Assembly: GCA_030426665.1 (NCBI GenBank)
Contig: JAUHYD010000018.1
Span: 32,816-96,815 of the forward strand
Source of the DNA: Bacteroidia bacterium
Lineage (GTDB): Bacteria; Bacteroidota; Bacteroidia; Chitinophagales; Chitinophagaceae
Length of the DNA stretch: 64,000 nt
Reading direction: 5' to 3'
Made by a program: the position numbers and the translations under genes. Of this stretch, positions 39,993 to 47,661 are shown piece by piece. Under the pieces are notes generated by a model. The model was not told the DNA's origin, made no database searches, and was given only the letters and a program-made list of their open reading frames with translations. How positions within the stretch are numbered: the stretch's first letter is position 1; every line of letters starts with the position of its first letter.

Positions 39993-41213
39993 ATGAAAGA
40001 CATAGACACTGCTGGTTTTGATACAGTATGTATAAGAGGTGGTCATACACCGGAAAATAACAGAGCACATCTCACTCCTGTTTATGCATCTTCGACTTAT
40101 ACCTTTGATAGCTCTGAGCAGGCGTTAGCGGTATTTAAGGGAGAAGAAAAAGGATATATTTATGGGCGGTGGGGAAGTCCAACAATTTCCGAGGCCGAGG
40201 AAAAGATATCTTTATTGGAGTCTTATCGGCTGAAGAACAGTAGCGGTAGTCCGTTACAGCTAAAGTCGCTTTTGCATGCTTCCGGCATGTCAGCTATTTG
40301 CACGATGCTTTTAAGTAACCTGAAGGCAGGGCAAAAAATTATCACGCACTACTCTCTGTATGGCGGAACCCATGAATTGATAGAAAAGGTGTTGCCGGGC
40401 ATGGGAATGGAATCGGTGGTTGTAGACTTCCATGATATTGATAAAGTGGAGGATGTGCTTAAGGCTGACGGTAACATTGCCCTGATGTACATGGAAACAC
40501 CCGCGAATCCGACCTTGCAGTGTATAGATCTCGAGGCGTTGTCGTCTCTTGGAAAGAGCTATGGGTTAACCGTATGCGTTGACAATACTTTTGCGACACC
40601 GTATCTGCAACAGCCTTTTAAGTACGATGTAGACTATGTGATGCATTCGACTACTAAGTTTCTTAATGGGCACGGTACCGCAATTGGTGGCGTGCTGGTA
40701 GGCAAGGATTTAGAAAAAATGAACGGTCCGGTAACTAAAACGCACCGATTGTTAGGTGGCAACAGCAACGGTTTTGATGCGTTTTTATTGACCAACGGTT
40801 TACGGACTTTTGGTGTGCGAATGGAGCGACACTGCAGTAATGCTGAAAGAGTTGCAAATTACCTGAATGGTCATAGTTCTGTTGCTAATGTAAATTTTCT
40901 CGGATTGGAGAGTCATCCCGATCATATAACTGCCATGCGACAAATGAAAAATGGTGGTGCGATGTTAAGTTTTGAGTTGAAGGGTGGATATGAAGCCGGA
41001 GTGAAGTTTTTGGATAAAATGCAAATGTGCACCAATGCTGTTTCTTTAGGTACGTGCGATACCCTCATTTCTCATCCTGCATCTACGACCCATGGTGGCG
41101 TTCCCCACGAACAAAGAATTAAATTCGGAATTACCGACGGGTTAATGCGTGTGAGTGTAGGTATGGAAAATATCGAGGATATTCTGAATGACTTTGAACA
41201 AGCGATGAGGTAG
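39993..41213 (+). CDS. Cys/Met-metabolism PLP-dependent enzyme (cystathionine gamma-synthase/lyase or methionine gamma-lyase type)
   Basis: The 406-residue fold-type I enzyme has YGRWGSPTISEAEEKI (about 52-67), ASGMSAICTMLL, YMETPANPTLQCID (about 168-181), VDNTFATPYLQQP and the PLP-lysine motif HSTTKFLNGHG. The C-terminal SHPASTTHGG ... GLMRVSVGMEN is typical of trans-sulfuration enzymes. At the position where methionine gamma-lyase has its catalytic Cys (LYGC) this protein reads LYGG, so a cystathionine-type reaction is more likely. It precedes the decarboxylase gene by 50 bp. Confidence 0.88.
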   Translation: MKDIDTAGFDTVCIRGGHTPENNRAHLTPVYASSTYTFDSSEQALAVFKGEEKGYIYGRWGSPTISEAEEKISLLESYRLKNSSGSPLQLKSLLHASGMSAICTMLLSNLKAGQKIITHYSLYGGTHELIEKVLPGMGMESVVVDFHDIDKVEDVLKADGNIALMYMETPANPTLQCIDLEALSSLGKSYGLTVCVDNTFATPYLQQPFKYDVDYVMHSTTKFLNGHGTAIGGVLVGKDLEKMNGPVTKTHRLLGGNSNGFDAFLLTNGLRTFGVRMERHCSNAERVANYLNGHSSVANVNFLGLESHPDHITAMRQMKNGGAMLSFELKGGYEAGVKFLDKMQMCTNAVSLGTCDTLISHPASTTHGGVPHEQRIKFGITDGLMRVSVGMENIEDILNDFEQAMR

Positions 41214-41263
41214 TTTTTGAAACGTGTACAGAAATTGAAGAACAATTAAAAAGAGACTGATAG

Positions 41264-42262
41264 ATGTGTAAAAAGATAGATATACATACCCATATTATGC
41301 CGGAGCATATTCCGAATTGGTTTGAGAAATTCGGATATGGAGAATTTATTAGACTGGAGCATCATAAGCCGTGCTGCGCTAAGATGATTAAAGGGGATAA
41401 GGTGTTCCGGGAAATCGAACACAATTGTTGGGACCCGGGTGCCAGAATGAAAGAAATGGATATGACCGGGGTAGATGTGCAGGTCTTATCAACCATACCC
41501 GTGCTGTTCAATTACTTTGCCAAAGTAGAGCATGCGAAGGAGACTTCTCGTTTTTTTAATGACCATATTGCTCAGTGTGTGACGCTATATCCCGAAAAGT
41601 TTATAGGTATAGGTACTGTGCCAATGCAGGATGTAGATACGGCTATTAAGGAAATGGAGCGGTGTGTAAAGGAGCTGAAAATGCCCGGATTGGAGATTGG
41701 TACCAACATTAATACAAAAAACTTAAGCGACCCATATTTTACACCATTTTGGGAGGCTGCAGAAGAATTGGGTTGTGCCATTTTTGTGCACCCATGGGAG
41801 ATGATGGGAGAAAAAGACATGCAAAAGTATTGGCTTCCGTGGCTGGTAGGAATGCCTGCAGAAACAAGTCGAGCTATTTGCTCAATGATTTTTGGAGGCG
41901 TTTTTGAGCGATTCCCCAAGCTGAGGGTTGCGTTTGCACACGGTGGTGGTAGTTTCCCGCTGACAGTAGGAAGAATAGAACATGGGTTTAATGTCCGCCC
42001 GGACTTGTGTGCAATAGACAATGACGTAAATCCGAGAGACTACATTGGTAAGTTTTGGATAGACGCTCTGGTTCACGACGAAAAGTCGTTGGACTTTATC
42101 ACAGATACTATGGATGTGAACAAGATTTGTATGGGAAGTGATTACCCGTTCCCACTTGGCGAACATCATCCCGGAAAGCTTATTGAAAGTACCGGCTACA
42201 CGCAGGAAGTAAAGGACAAGTTGTTGTGGCACAATGCTATGGCTTGGCTGGGTAGGTCGTAG
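41264..42262 (+). CDS. Amidohydrolase-superfamily decarboxylase, ACMSD type
   Basis: The 332-residue protein closely follows 2-amino-3-carboxymuconate-6-semialdehyde decarboxylase: metal-binding IDIHTHIMPEHIP (His8, His10), FVHPWEMMG, FAHGGGSFP and the catalytic Asp in MGSDYPFPLGE near residue 287. ACMSD diverts the kynurenine pathway from quinolinate toward the glutarate or picolinate branch. No other kynurenine-pathway gene is in the window, so the substrate is a family inference. Confidence 0.85.
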   Translation: MCKKIDIHTHIMPEHIPNWFEKFGYGEFIRLEHHKPCCAKMIKGDKVFREIEHNCWDPGARMKEMDMTGVDVQVLSTIPVLFNYFAKVEHAKETSRFFNDHIAQCVTLYPEKFIGIGTVPMQDVDTAIKEMERCVKELKMPGLEIGTNINTKNLSDPYFTPFWEAAEELGCAIFVHPWEMMGEKDMQKYWLPWLVGMPAETSRAICSMIFGGVFERFPKLRVAFAHGGGSFPLTVGRIEHGFNVRPDLCAIDNDVNPRDYIGKFWIDALVHDEKSLDFITDTMDVNKICMGSDYPFPLGEHHPGKLIESTGYTQEVKDKLLWHNAMAWLGRS

Positions 42263-42307
42263 TCATGTATGACTTTCGCCGTATGATATTCAGCAGCCTT
42301 TAAATGC

Positions 42308-42316
42308 TATCTTTGC
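42308..42316 (+). promoter_or_regulatory. Putative -7 promoter element of thiL (TATCTTTGC)
   Basis: A consensus TAnnTTTGC lies 28 nt before the thiL ATG. Confidence 0.5.
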
Positions 42317-42344
42317 AGCTACTAAAATAGGGTACAGTACAATT

Positions 42345-43370
42345 ATGAGAACAGAAGTTGCGAGTCTGGGAGAGTTTGGTCTGATCGACCATCTTACCAA
42401 AAACAACGATATAAGAAAAGCCGGAACGCTGCTTAGTGTAGGTGATGATGCGGCAGTAATTGATCAGTTTGGTCGCCAATCAGTTATATCTACTGATATG
42501 TTGGTTGAGGGTGTTCATTTCGATCTCATGTATACTCCGCTTAAGCATTTGGGGTATAAATCGGTTGTCGTTAATCTGTCCGACATCTACGCGATGATGG
42601 CCACGCCGACACATATCACAATTAATCTGGCAATTTCCAATAAGGTGTCTGTTGAGGCGTTAGAGGAGTTTTATGAAGGTGTTTATGCGGCATGCGATAA
42701 ATTTAACGTCGATTTGATAGGTGGAGACACTACTAGCTCATTATCTGGCTTTATCATTAGCGTTACCGCGGTTGGTGAGGTTGCGCCGGATAAGTACGTA
42801 ACCAGAAGCGGTGCAAAAGACAAAGACCTGATATGTGTAACCGGCGATTTGGGCGGGGCATATCTCGGGCTTCAGCTACTGGAAAGGGAAAAGAAGATAT
42901 ATTTAGAGAACCCCGGAGTACAGCCCGATTTGCAGGAGCAGTCATATTTAATAGGTCGTATTCTGAAGCCGGAGCCGCGTGCAGAAGTTGTAGAGTGGTT
43001 ACAGGAAAATCAAATTGTACCGACTGCAATGATTGACGTTAGCGACGGGTTGAGCTCAGAGTTATTACATATATGCAAGCAAAGCGAAGTAGGTTGTGTA
43101 TTGCACGAAGACAAAATTCCGATAAGCGATTCGGCCAGACCCATAGCAATGCAATTTGGGGTGTCAGTTACCACTTGTGCATTAAGCGGAGGCGAAGACT
43201 ATGAGTTATTGTTTACGATTAGTCAGTCCGACTACGAAAAAGTGTCAAAAAACAGTGATATTACCATAATTGGATACATAACCGATAAAAAAGAAGGGAC
43301 TAATCTGGAGACCAAGTCGGGCAATAAACATGCGCTTACAGCCCAGGGCTGGACTGCATTTGCTGAATAA
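42345..43370 (+). CDS. thiL: Thiamine-monophosphate kinase
   Basis: The 341-residue enzyme phosphorylates thiamine monophosphate to the active cofactor ThDP. Motifs of the PurM/ThiL fold include VGDDAAVIDQFG, STDMLVEGVHFD (about 48-59), NLSDIYAMMATPTH, LIGGDTTSS, CVTGDLGGAYLGLQ, AMIDVSDGLSSEL (about 227-239) and ALSGGEDYELLFT (about 282-294). It appears intact and monocistronic; no thiamine riboswitch is evident upstream. Confidence 0.95.
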   Translation: MRTEVASLGEFGLIDHLTKNNDIRKAGTLLSVGDDAAVIDQFGRQSVISTDMLVEGVHFDLMYTPLKHLGYKSVVVNLSDIYAMMATPTHITINLAISNKVSVEALEEFYEGVYAACDKFNVDLIGGDTTSSLSGFIISVTAVGEVAPDKYVTRSGAKDKDLICVTGDLGGAYLGLQLLEREKKIYLENPGVQPDLQEQSYLIGRILKPEPRAEVVEWLQENQIVPTAMIDVSDGLSSELLHICKQSEVGCVLHEDKIPISDSARPIAMQFGVSVTTCALSGGEDYELLFTISQSDYEKVSKNSDITIIGYITDKKEGTNLETKSGNKHALTAQGWTAFAE

Positions 43371-43431
43371 AAGAATTCATCTTTTTTGTCCGCTCAAATT
43401 TATTTTCTATCTTAGACACAAATATTAACTC

Positions 43432-43986
43432 ATGAAGTTCTGGAGACAAATTTTTTTGACGGCGTCGCTACTTTCCGCTATTGTGGGTGTTGCCGTTCTT
43501 ACGTCTTGTGAGAAAAACTCCTGCGACGGTGTAACCTGCCTTAATGGCGGCTCATGTGGGAGTGGCGTTTGTACCTGCCCCAGCGGGTTTGAAGGTGCTC
43601 AGTGCGAAACAAAGTCGATAACAAGGTATCTCGGGGTGTATGGTGGTTATACTACCTGCAACAACGGTGCTCCTACCATTGATACTGTAAAGGTTGTGCC
43701 AGCAAATCGTGGGCCGCTGACGGTAGATGTATACTTCCAGAGTATTGAGCCAAAAGTATTACAGGGCTACGTAAGTAGCAATGAAAGTACCTATTCAATT
43801 GTCGTTACCAATAATGACAGTTCAAAAGCGGGCTCTCTCGAATATTTGAGGGTATTTACCATTACCTTGCAAGCAGACAGATCGTTGAAGTTGCACAAAT
43901 ATGAGCGCAACTATACCAATGAAATAGATACTTTCTCTTATTCATGTGAGTTTTTGGGTACCAACCAAAACGAGATTGCATTTTAA
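43432..43986 (+). CDS. EGF-like-domain lipoprotein
   Basis: The 184-residue protein has a lipoprotein signal peptide (GVAVLTSC, Cys at residue 26). It is followed at once by a compact six-Cys EGF-like module (CDGVTCLNGGSCGSG, then VCTCPSGFEGAQC, about 31-60). The rest is a beta-rich domain of unknown family, with DTVKVVPANRG and TVDVYFQSIEP. It is probably exposed on the outer-membrane surface or in the periplasm. Such EGF-bearing lipoproteins recur in Bacteroidota; the function is unknown. Confidence 0.8.
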   Translation: MKFWRQIFLTASLLSAIVGVAVLTSCEKNSCDGVTCLNGGSCGSGVCTCPSGFEGAQCETKSITRYLGVYGGYTTCNNGAPTIDTVKVVPANRGPLTVDVYFQSIEPKVLQGYVSSNESTYSIVVTNNDSSKAGSLEYLRVFTITLQADRSLKLHKYERNYTNEIDTFSYSCEFLGTNQNEIAF

Positions 43987-44061
43987 GAAAGTGGCAACCA
44001 AGGTACTGTAAATGGCGCTCTGCCGGATTGATATCAATTCTTATAGTTTCTAACAGTAAGC

Positions 44062-44973
44062 ATGTCTATACAAGTTACTGAGTTAACAAAGTTATACGAT
44101 ACACAGAAAGCTGTGGATGCGATTTCCTTTCAGGTAAAGAAGGGTGAAATAGCAGGCTTTCTAGGGCCAAATGGTGCTGGTAAGTCCACAACTATGAAGA
44201 TGATTACCGGGTACCTGCCTCCTACGTCCGGCACGGCTTCGGTTTGTGGTTTTGATGTGGCTGACAAACCGATGGAAGTCCGAAAAAGGGTAGGGTACCT
44301 GCCCGAAGCCAATCCGCTCTACTTTGAAATGTATGTGAGAGAGTACCTGGAGTTTAGTGCTGGTATTCATAAAATGGGCAATGGCAGCAAACAACGGATT
44401 GAAGATATGATAGCCCTCACTGGTCTTGGTAAAGAAGCACATAAAAAAATCGGGGCACTATCAAAAGGATATAAACAACGTGTAGGCCTGTCTCAGGCTA
44501 TGCTTCACGACCCTGAAGTGTTGATTTTAGATGAACCGACCTCCGGACTTGATCCGAATCAGATAGTCGAAATCAGAGAGTTGATAAAGAATATTGGTGC
44601 CGATAAGACAGTCTTGCTGTCTACACACATAATGCAGGAAGTTCAGGCAATGTGCAGTCGCGTTATCATTATCAATAATGGCAGAATTGTGGCAGACGAC
44701 TCGATAGAGAAGCTGCAACAAGCAAAGACAAGCCAGAATACCCTCATTCTTCAATTAGAATCTGCAATCGAAAGCGCATTGTTCGGGCAACTGACTAATG
44801 TCGTAAACTTTGAATCGCTTAACGGCAATAAGTGGAAATTGGTAACTGATGAGCCGGAACGCTTACGAAGAGAAGTGATGCAATGGGCGCTGAACAACGA
44901 TGTTAACATCAGCTCCATGCAAGTACAGACAGAGTCATTAGAAGAGGTCTTCCGTTCCCTTACCGGAAGGTAA
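44062..44973 (+). CDS. gldA: GldA-type ABC transporter ATP-binding protein (gliding motility)
   Basis: The 303-residue ATPase has Walker A GPNGAGKST (about 37-45), the signature LSKGYKQRVGL (about 133-143), Walker B VLILDEPTSGLDP (about 152-164) and the switch His in LLSTHIMQE. The C-terminal extension matches GldA, which with GldF and GldG forms an ABC transporter tied to gliding motility. gldF and gldG are not adjacent here, so GldA identity is likely but a general ABC-2 role is possible. It ends 7 bp from the convergent amn gene. Confidence 0.82.
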   Translation: MSIQVTELTKLYDTQKAVDAISFQVKKGEIAGFLGPNGAGKSTTMKMITGYLPPTSGTASVCGFDVADKPMEVRKRVGYLPEANPLYFEMYVREYLEFSAGIHKMGNGSKQRIEDMIALTGLGKEAHKKIGALSKGYKQRVGLSQAMLHDPEVLILDEPTSGLDPNQIVEIRELIKNIGADKTVLLSTHIMQEVQAMCSRVIIINNGRIVADDSIEKLQQAKTSQNTLILQLESAIESALFGQLTNVVNFESLNGNKWKLVTDEPERLRREVMQWALNNDVNISSMQVQTESLEEVFRSLTGR

Positions 44974-44980
44974 GATGTGG

Positions 44981-45751
44981 CTAAAAGTGCAGGTGTCGCA
45001 CCGTCTGACCATTATTTATCAACTGCTTTAGCGAATCAATACCGATTTTTAGATGTGTAAGCACATAGCTCTTGCTTACTTTGGTATCACTTGCTTCAGT
45101 TTTTACACCGTCTGGTGTCATCGGTTGGTCTGACACTAATAACAGCGCGCCTGTAGGTATTTTATTGAAAAAGCCGGTGCTGAAAATTGTCGCTGTTTCC
45201 ATATCTACAGCCATGGCTCTTATTTTTCTCAGATAAGTTTTGAACTTCTCGTCATGCTCCCAAACTCTTCTGTTGGTTGTATATACTGTTCCGGTCCAGT
45301 AGTCGCGGGAATAGTCTCTGATTGTTGTTGAGATGGCTTTTTGCAGCGCAAAAGACGGCAATGCAGGGACTTCAGGAGGGAAGTAGTCATTACTTGTGCC
45401 GTCGCCCCGTATCGCAGCTATTGGCAGTATTAAATCGCCTACGGCATTTTTCTTTTTGATGCCGCCACACTTTCCCAGAAATAAGACACCTTTTGGCTTT
45501 ATGCAGGATAATAAGTCCATGACAGTTGCAGCACTTGGGCTGCCCATCCCAAAGTTTATGATGGTAATGTCTTCGGCAGTCGCACACTGCATGGGTTTGT
45601 TCGCTCCTCTGATATCCACATTGTGCATTTTTGCAAACTGTGTCACATAGTCTTTAAAATTACACAGGAGTATGTAGCTGCCAAACTCTTCCGGTTGCTG
45701 CCCTGTATAACGTGGCAACCAATTGGTGGTTATTTCCTTTTTGGTCCTCAT
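44981..45751 (-). CDS. amn: AMP nucleosidase
   Basis: The 256-residue protein belongs to the phosphorylase/nucleosidase superfamily: INFGMGSPSAATVMDLL (about 65-81), FLGKCGGIKK (about 91-100), RGDGTSNDYFP and the substrate-binding AVDMETATIFSTGF (about 182-195). It hydrolyses AMP to adenine and ribose 5-phosphate. It is the short form without the N-terminal domain of the enterobacterial enzyme, as usual in Bacteroidota. Confidence 0.88.
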   Translation of the reverse strand: MRTKKEITTNWLPRYTGQQPEEFGSYILLCNFKDYVTQFAKMHNVDIRGANKPMQCATAEDITIINFGMGSPSAATVMDLLSCIKPKGVLFLGKCGGIKKKNAVGDLILPIAAIRGDGTSNDYFPPEVPALPSFALQKAISTTIRDYSRDYWTGTVYTTNRRVWEHDEKFKTYLRKIRAMAVDMETATIFSTGFFNKIPTGALLLVSDQPMTPDGVKTEASDTKVSKSYVLTHLKIGIDSLKQLINNGQTVRHLHF

Positions 45752-45826
45752 ACTCTTAAAGATAACGCAAACTTTGCATCTGTCACATGTCTTTCACATA
45801 ACTCTCACATTCTGATATACTATAGC

Positions 45827-46300
45827 TCAACTATGGTGATAGGGGGAATTGTTGAGAATGCTGAAAGAGCGGTACACCTGCTCTGCAAGAATAAGGCGTA
45901 CTAGTTGGTGCGGAAACACAAGTTTTGAAAGTGACCAACATTGATTTGCTTTGGCTTTAATGGTGTCAGAAACGCCGTACGCCCCGCCGATGAGCAATAC
46001 CAATGTCTTGGTGCCCATGTTCATGCATTGCTGTATATTTTGCGCCCATTGTTCGGAGGTTAGTAATTTGCCTTTTTCGTCCATCAATATCAGGTAGTGG
46101 TGTGGTTGCAGCTTCTTAAGCAGCATTTCTTCTTCCTGTTGTTTTGTGCGGGTAATGTCTGTAGTAGCAAGCTTTTTAGGCAATTGCATAGTTACTAATG
46201 TTACCGGGTTCCATGGTTGTGTCTTTTTGAAATAGTGACGAACACCATCATCGATAAATTTGTCATTTTCCTTTCCTATAGACCAGATTTCGATATTCAT
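45827..46300 (-). CDS. rlmH: 23S rRNA (pseudouridine1915-N3)-methyltransferase RlmH
   Basis: The 157-residue SPOUT methyltransferase has the conserved LILMDEKGKLLTSE (about 89-102), the knot glycine motif LLIGGAYGVSD (about 121-131) and the C-terminal LSKLVFPHQLVRLILAEQ (about 142). It modifies pseudouridine 1915 in helix 69 of 23S rRNA. It is divergent from the tRNA-Arg gene. Confidence 0.95.
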   Translation of the reverse strand: MNIEIWSIGKENDKFIDDGVRHYFKKTQPWNPVTLVTMQLPKKLATTDITRTKQQEEEMLLKKLQPHHYLILMDEKGKLLTSEQWAQNIQQCMNMGTKTLVLLIGGAYGVSDTIKAKANQCWSLSKLVFPHQLVRLILAEQVYRSFSILNNSPYHHS

Positions 46301-46378
46301 TTCAGTAGCCTCCCGTTTGACAAAGGTGTGTTTTTTCGAACGTTTTTAAAAAGATTTGCTAAAGTAAATGTGCATTTA

Positions 46379-46387
46379 TATCTTTGC
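46379..46387 (+). promoter_or_regulatory. Promoter of tRNA-Arg (-7 TATCTTTGC, -33 TTTG)
   Basis: TATCTTTGC lies 21 nt before the mature tRNA 5' end, and TTTG at 46355-46358 is 20 nt further upstream, matching the Bacteroidota promoter geometry. It helps anchor the motif used elsewhere in this annotation. Confidence 0.65.
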
Positions 46388-46408
46388 ACTCCCAAAAGCA
46401 TAGGGAAT

Positions 46409-46482
46409 GGCCCCGTAGCTCAACTGAATAGAGTATTTGACTACGGATCAAAAGGTTTCAGGTTTGAATCCTGACGGGGTCA
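46409..46482 (+). tRNA. tRNA-Arg (anticodon ACG)
   Basis: A cloverleaf folds by hand: acceptor GGCCCCG with CGGGGTC (one G-U), D arm GCTC/GAGT, anticodon stem TTTGA/TCAAA around CTACGGA (anticodon ACG at 46443-46445), and T arm TCAGG/CCTGA with loop TTTGAAT. The discriminator is A46482 and CCA is not encoded. It reads CGU/CGC/CGA after deamination to inosine. Its 3' end recurs downstream at 46769 and 50788. Confidence 0.95.
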
Positions 46483-46499
46483 CAGAAAAGGGTTTCATG
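46470..46499 (+). repeat. tRNA-Arg 3'-end sequence shared with downstream copies (att-like)
   Basis: CCTGACGGGGTCACAG plus the following A-tract and GGGTTTCA recurs at 50788-50818 with one inserted A, and in degenerate form at 46769-46799. In many genomes such tRNA 3'-end duplications mark integration sites. No integrase is present, so the interpretation is tentative. Confidence 0.6.
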
Positions 46500-46517
46500 G
46501 TTTACCATTGAAACCCT
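46489..46517 (+). terminator. Terminator of tRNA-Arg
   Basis: The arms AGGGTTTCATGG and CCATTGAAACCCT (one bulged base) with loop TTTA are followed by ATTTTCG. Confidence 0.75.
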
Positions 46518-46579
46518 ATTTTCGTTTGCACACAAAGTGTAATTGCACACAATTAGATACAATTATAAAATATACCGGT

Positions 46580-46798
46580 ATGAAAATATCAAAAGAGATG
46601 AATTATAAAAAGGCAGCGTTGTTGTTGTGCATGGTCATAAGCCTGTTAGGTGCGGGGAGTGCATCTGCACAGTGTCCTACCGGTGTCGCACCTGTTTTTT
46701 CACGGAGTTTTTTCACGGAGTACTTTACATCTATTACCGCCTCCGAGTTCGGAGTTTTATCTACTTCACCTGACGCGGTCACAGAAAAAAGGGTTTAA
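46580..46798 (+). pseudogene. Truncated RHS-type leader (signal-peptide stub), copy 1
   Basis: The ATG at 46580 opens a 72-residue frame: MKISKEMNYKKAALLLCMV, a signal peptide ending ASAQ, then about 35 residues (CPTGVAPVFSRSFFTEY). After STSPD the frame enters the tRNA-3'-like segment and stops. It is the 5' end of a large secreted protein, most likely an RHS/YD protein, because another copy of the same leader at 48820 is joined in frame to an RHS core tail. The body of the gene is absent. Confidence 0.7.
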
Positions 46799-46823
46799 AG
46801 GTTTTCCTTCGTAACCCTTTTTT
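46785..46823 (+). terminator. Terminator hairpin inside direct repeat copy 1
   Basis: AAAAAAGGGTT and AACCCTTTTTT flank a loop containing the smaller AAGG/CCTT pairing; it resembles the tRNA-Arg terminator in sequence and position. The same element occurs in copy 2 at about 50804-50841. Confidence 0.65.
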
Positions 46824-46860
46824 CGTTTTAGAGCGTCTTTGTTCCGGGAGTGCCTGTTTG

Positions 46861-46917
46861 TCAGTAGTTGGGTGGGCTTCTTAGTTCTTTCTTTTTTCTA
46901 TTCGAGTATAAAACCCA
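46861..46917 (-). pseudogene. 3'-end fragment duplicated from the membrane-protein gene at 50883-51278
   Basis: On the minus strand the last 18 codons read VLYSNRKKKE...PPNY and stop, matching the end of the intact gene (VLYTNRKKKE...). Upstream codons are lost. This shows that the direct repeat carries sequence from the right-hand neighbour, so copy 1 arose by copying or rearrangement from the copy 2 locus, or the reverse. Confidence 0.7.
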
Positions 46918-46978
46918 CTCGTCCTTTATAATAGCCTGTCCCGATGATTTCGGGAAGGATGCAATGGAATAGCCTATG

Positions 46979-47044
46979 TAATGCGAGTATGTGAGTAGTG
47001 AAATGAATAGTGATTGACAAAACTAAGTAAGGAAGAGGGACACG
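46979..47044 (+). repeat. Short copy of the pre-cassette repeat
   Basis: TGCGAGTATGTGAGTAGTG and the following AAATGAATAGTGATTGACA match 50402-50476 with small gaps. It lies just before the toxin remnant at 47027, as the longer copies lie before the other leader copies. Confidence 0.6.
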
Positions 47045-47299
47045 TTAAACAACCAGCCAGCAGAAGGTTATACATTACGAGACAAAAATAGCGGACAAGT
47101 GAAGAAGTATGGAGAAACAACACGAGGAGAGGACAAGTTTGGGGAAGGCAATCAAAAGCGATACACAAAAAAGTACTTAGAAGAGAACAATAATAATTAC
47201 AAAAGGGAAGTAAGCAGAACTAAAAAGGAGATGCATAAATGGCAACATGAAAAGATAAAGGAACACAAGGAACAAAGCGATGGTAAACGCCCCCTTTAA
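47027..47299 (+). pseudogene. Orphan C-terminal toxin fragment, GIY-YIG-nuclease-like
   Basis: A frame open from 47027 with no plausible start codon encodes NNQPAEGYTLRDKNSG, then QVKKYGETTRGEDKFG, KRYTKKYLEEN and KKEMHKWQHEKI. The spacing YTL...KYGET followed by Arg residues and a Glu-containing helix resembles the GIY-YIG fold and C-terminal tips of RHS/YD polymorphic toxins. The start codon, RHS core and leader are missing, so it is not expressible alone. The candidate immunity gene starts 29 bp downstream. The nuclease assignment is inferred from pattern only. Confidence 0.55.
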
Positions 47300-47328
47300 A
47301 TAAAAGTGACTATTAACGCATAAATATT

Positions 47329-47661
47329 ATGACATCGGACATAAATAGATTAACCCATACTTTTAGGAATATGAATAGTGATGGGTTCGATACGGCAGGG
47401 TATTTAAAATGGGGGTTTTTCTTTGTTGATACAAACAAAGAACACCTTTTGGCTGTCTTCGAGGAATTGCAAGGTAGTGGATATAACCTTGGAAGCATAG
47501 GAGAAAGGGAGGGTGGATTATGGCAGTTATACGTAACCAAAATAGACATTCTCACACCCGAGAAGTTGCATAAACGGAATTTAGCTTTCAATGAACTAGC
47601 CCAATATTGCAGCGTTCAACTCTATGATGGATGGGATGTCGAAAGAATTGAGGCAAATTGA
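47329..47661 (+). CDS. RraB-like small protein, candidate immunity to the upstream toxin
   Basis: The 110-residue cytoplasmic protein has GFDTAGYLKWGFFFVDTN, a central EELQGSGYNLGSIGE, WQLYVTKIDILTPEKLH and the terminal QLYDGWDVERIE. This is the pattern of the RraB (RNase E inhibitor B) family, including YDGW near the end. Its position directly behind a toxin fragment suggests an immunity function; RraB family proteins are small acidic inhibitors, so the role is plausible but unproven. The gene looks intact. The next RHS fragment starts immediately after its stop. Confidence 0.6.
   Translation: MTSDINRLTHTFRNMNSDGFDTAGYLKWGFFFVDTNKEHLLAVFEELQGSGYNLGSIGEREGGLWQLYVTKIDILTPEKLHKRNLAFNELAQYCSVQLYDGWDVERIEAN

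Larger units (their letters stand above)
46563..46915 (+). repeat. Direct repeat copy 1 (about 353 bp) bounding the RHS debris array
   Basis: The unit runs from TTATAAAATATACCGGTAT through an RHS-type leader ORF, a tRNA-3'-like segment, a terminator hairpin and the last codons of a convergent gene. It is nearly identical to 50583-50936. The shared part includes several long exact blocks, for example from GTGCATGGTCATAAGCCTG onward. Confidence 0.9.

Noticed and set aside
42263..42344. Thiamine-pyrophosphate riboswitch before thiL
   Set aside because: The 82-bp gap contains a promoter element but no conserved TPP-riboswitch core such as CTGAGA.
45623..45904. Plus-strand frame between amn and rlmH
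   Set aside because: It overlaps the ends of two conserved genes and its translation looks random.
46563..46915. The 353-bp repeat as an insertion sequence or MITE
   Set aside because: No terminal inverted repeats, target-site duplications or transposase are visible, and the unit includes the end of a neighbouring gene.
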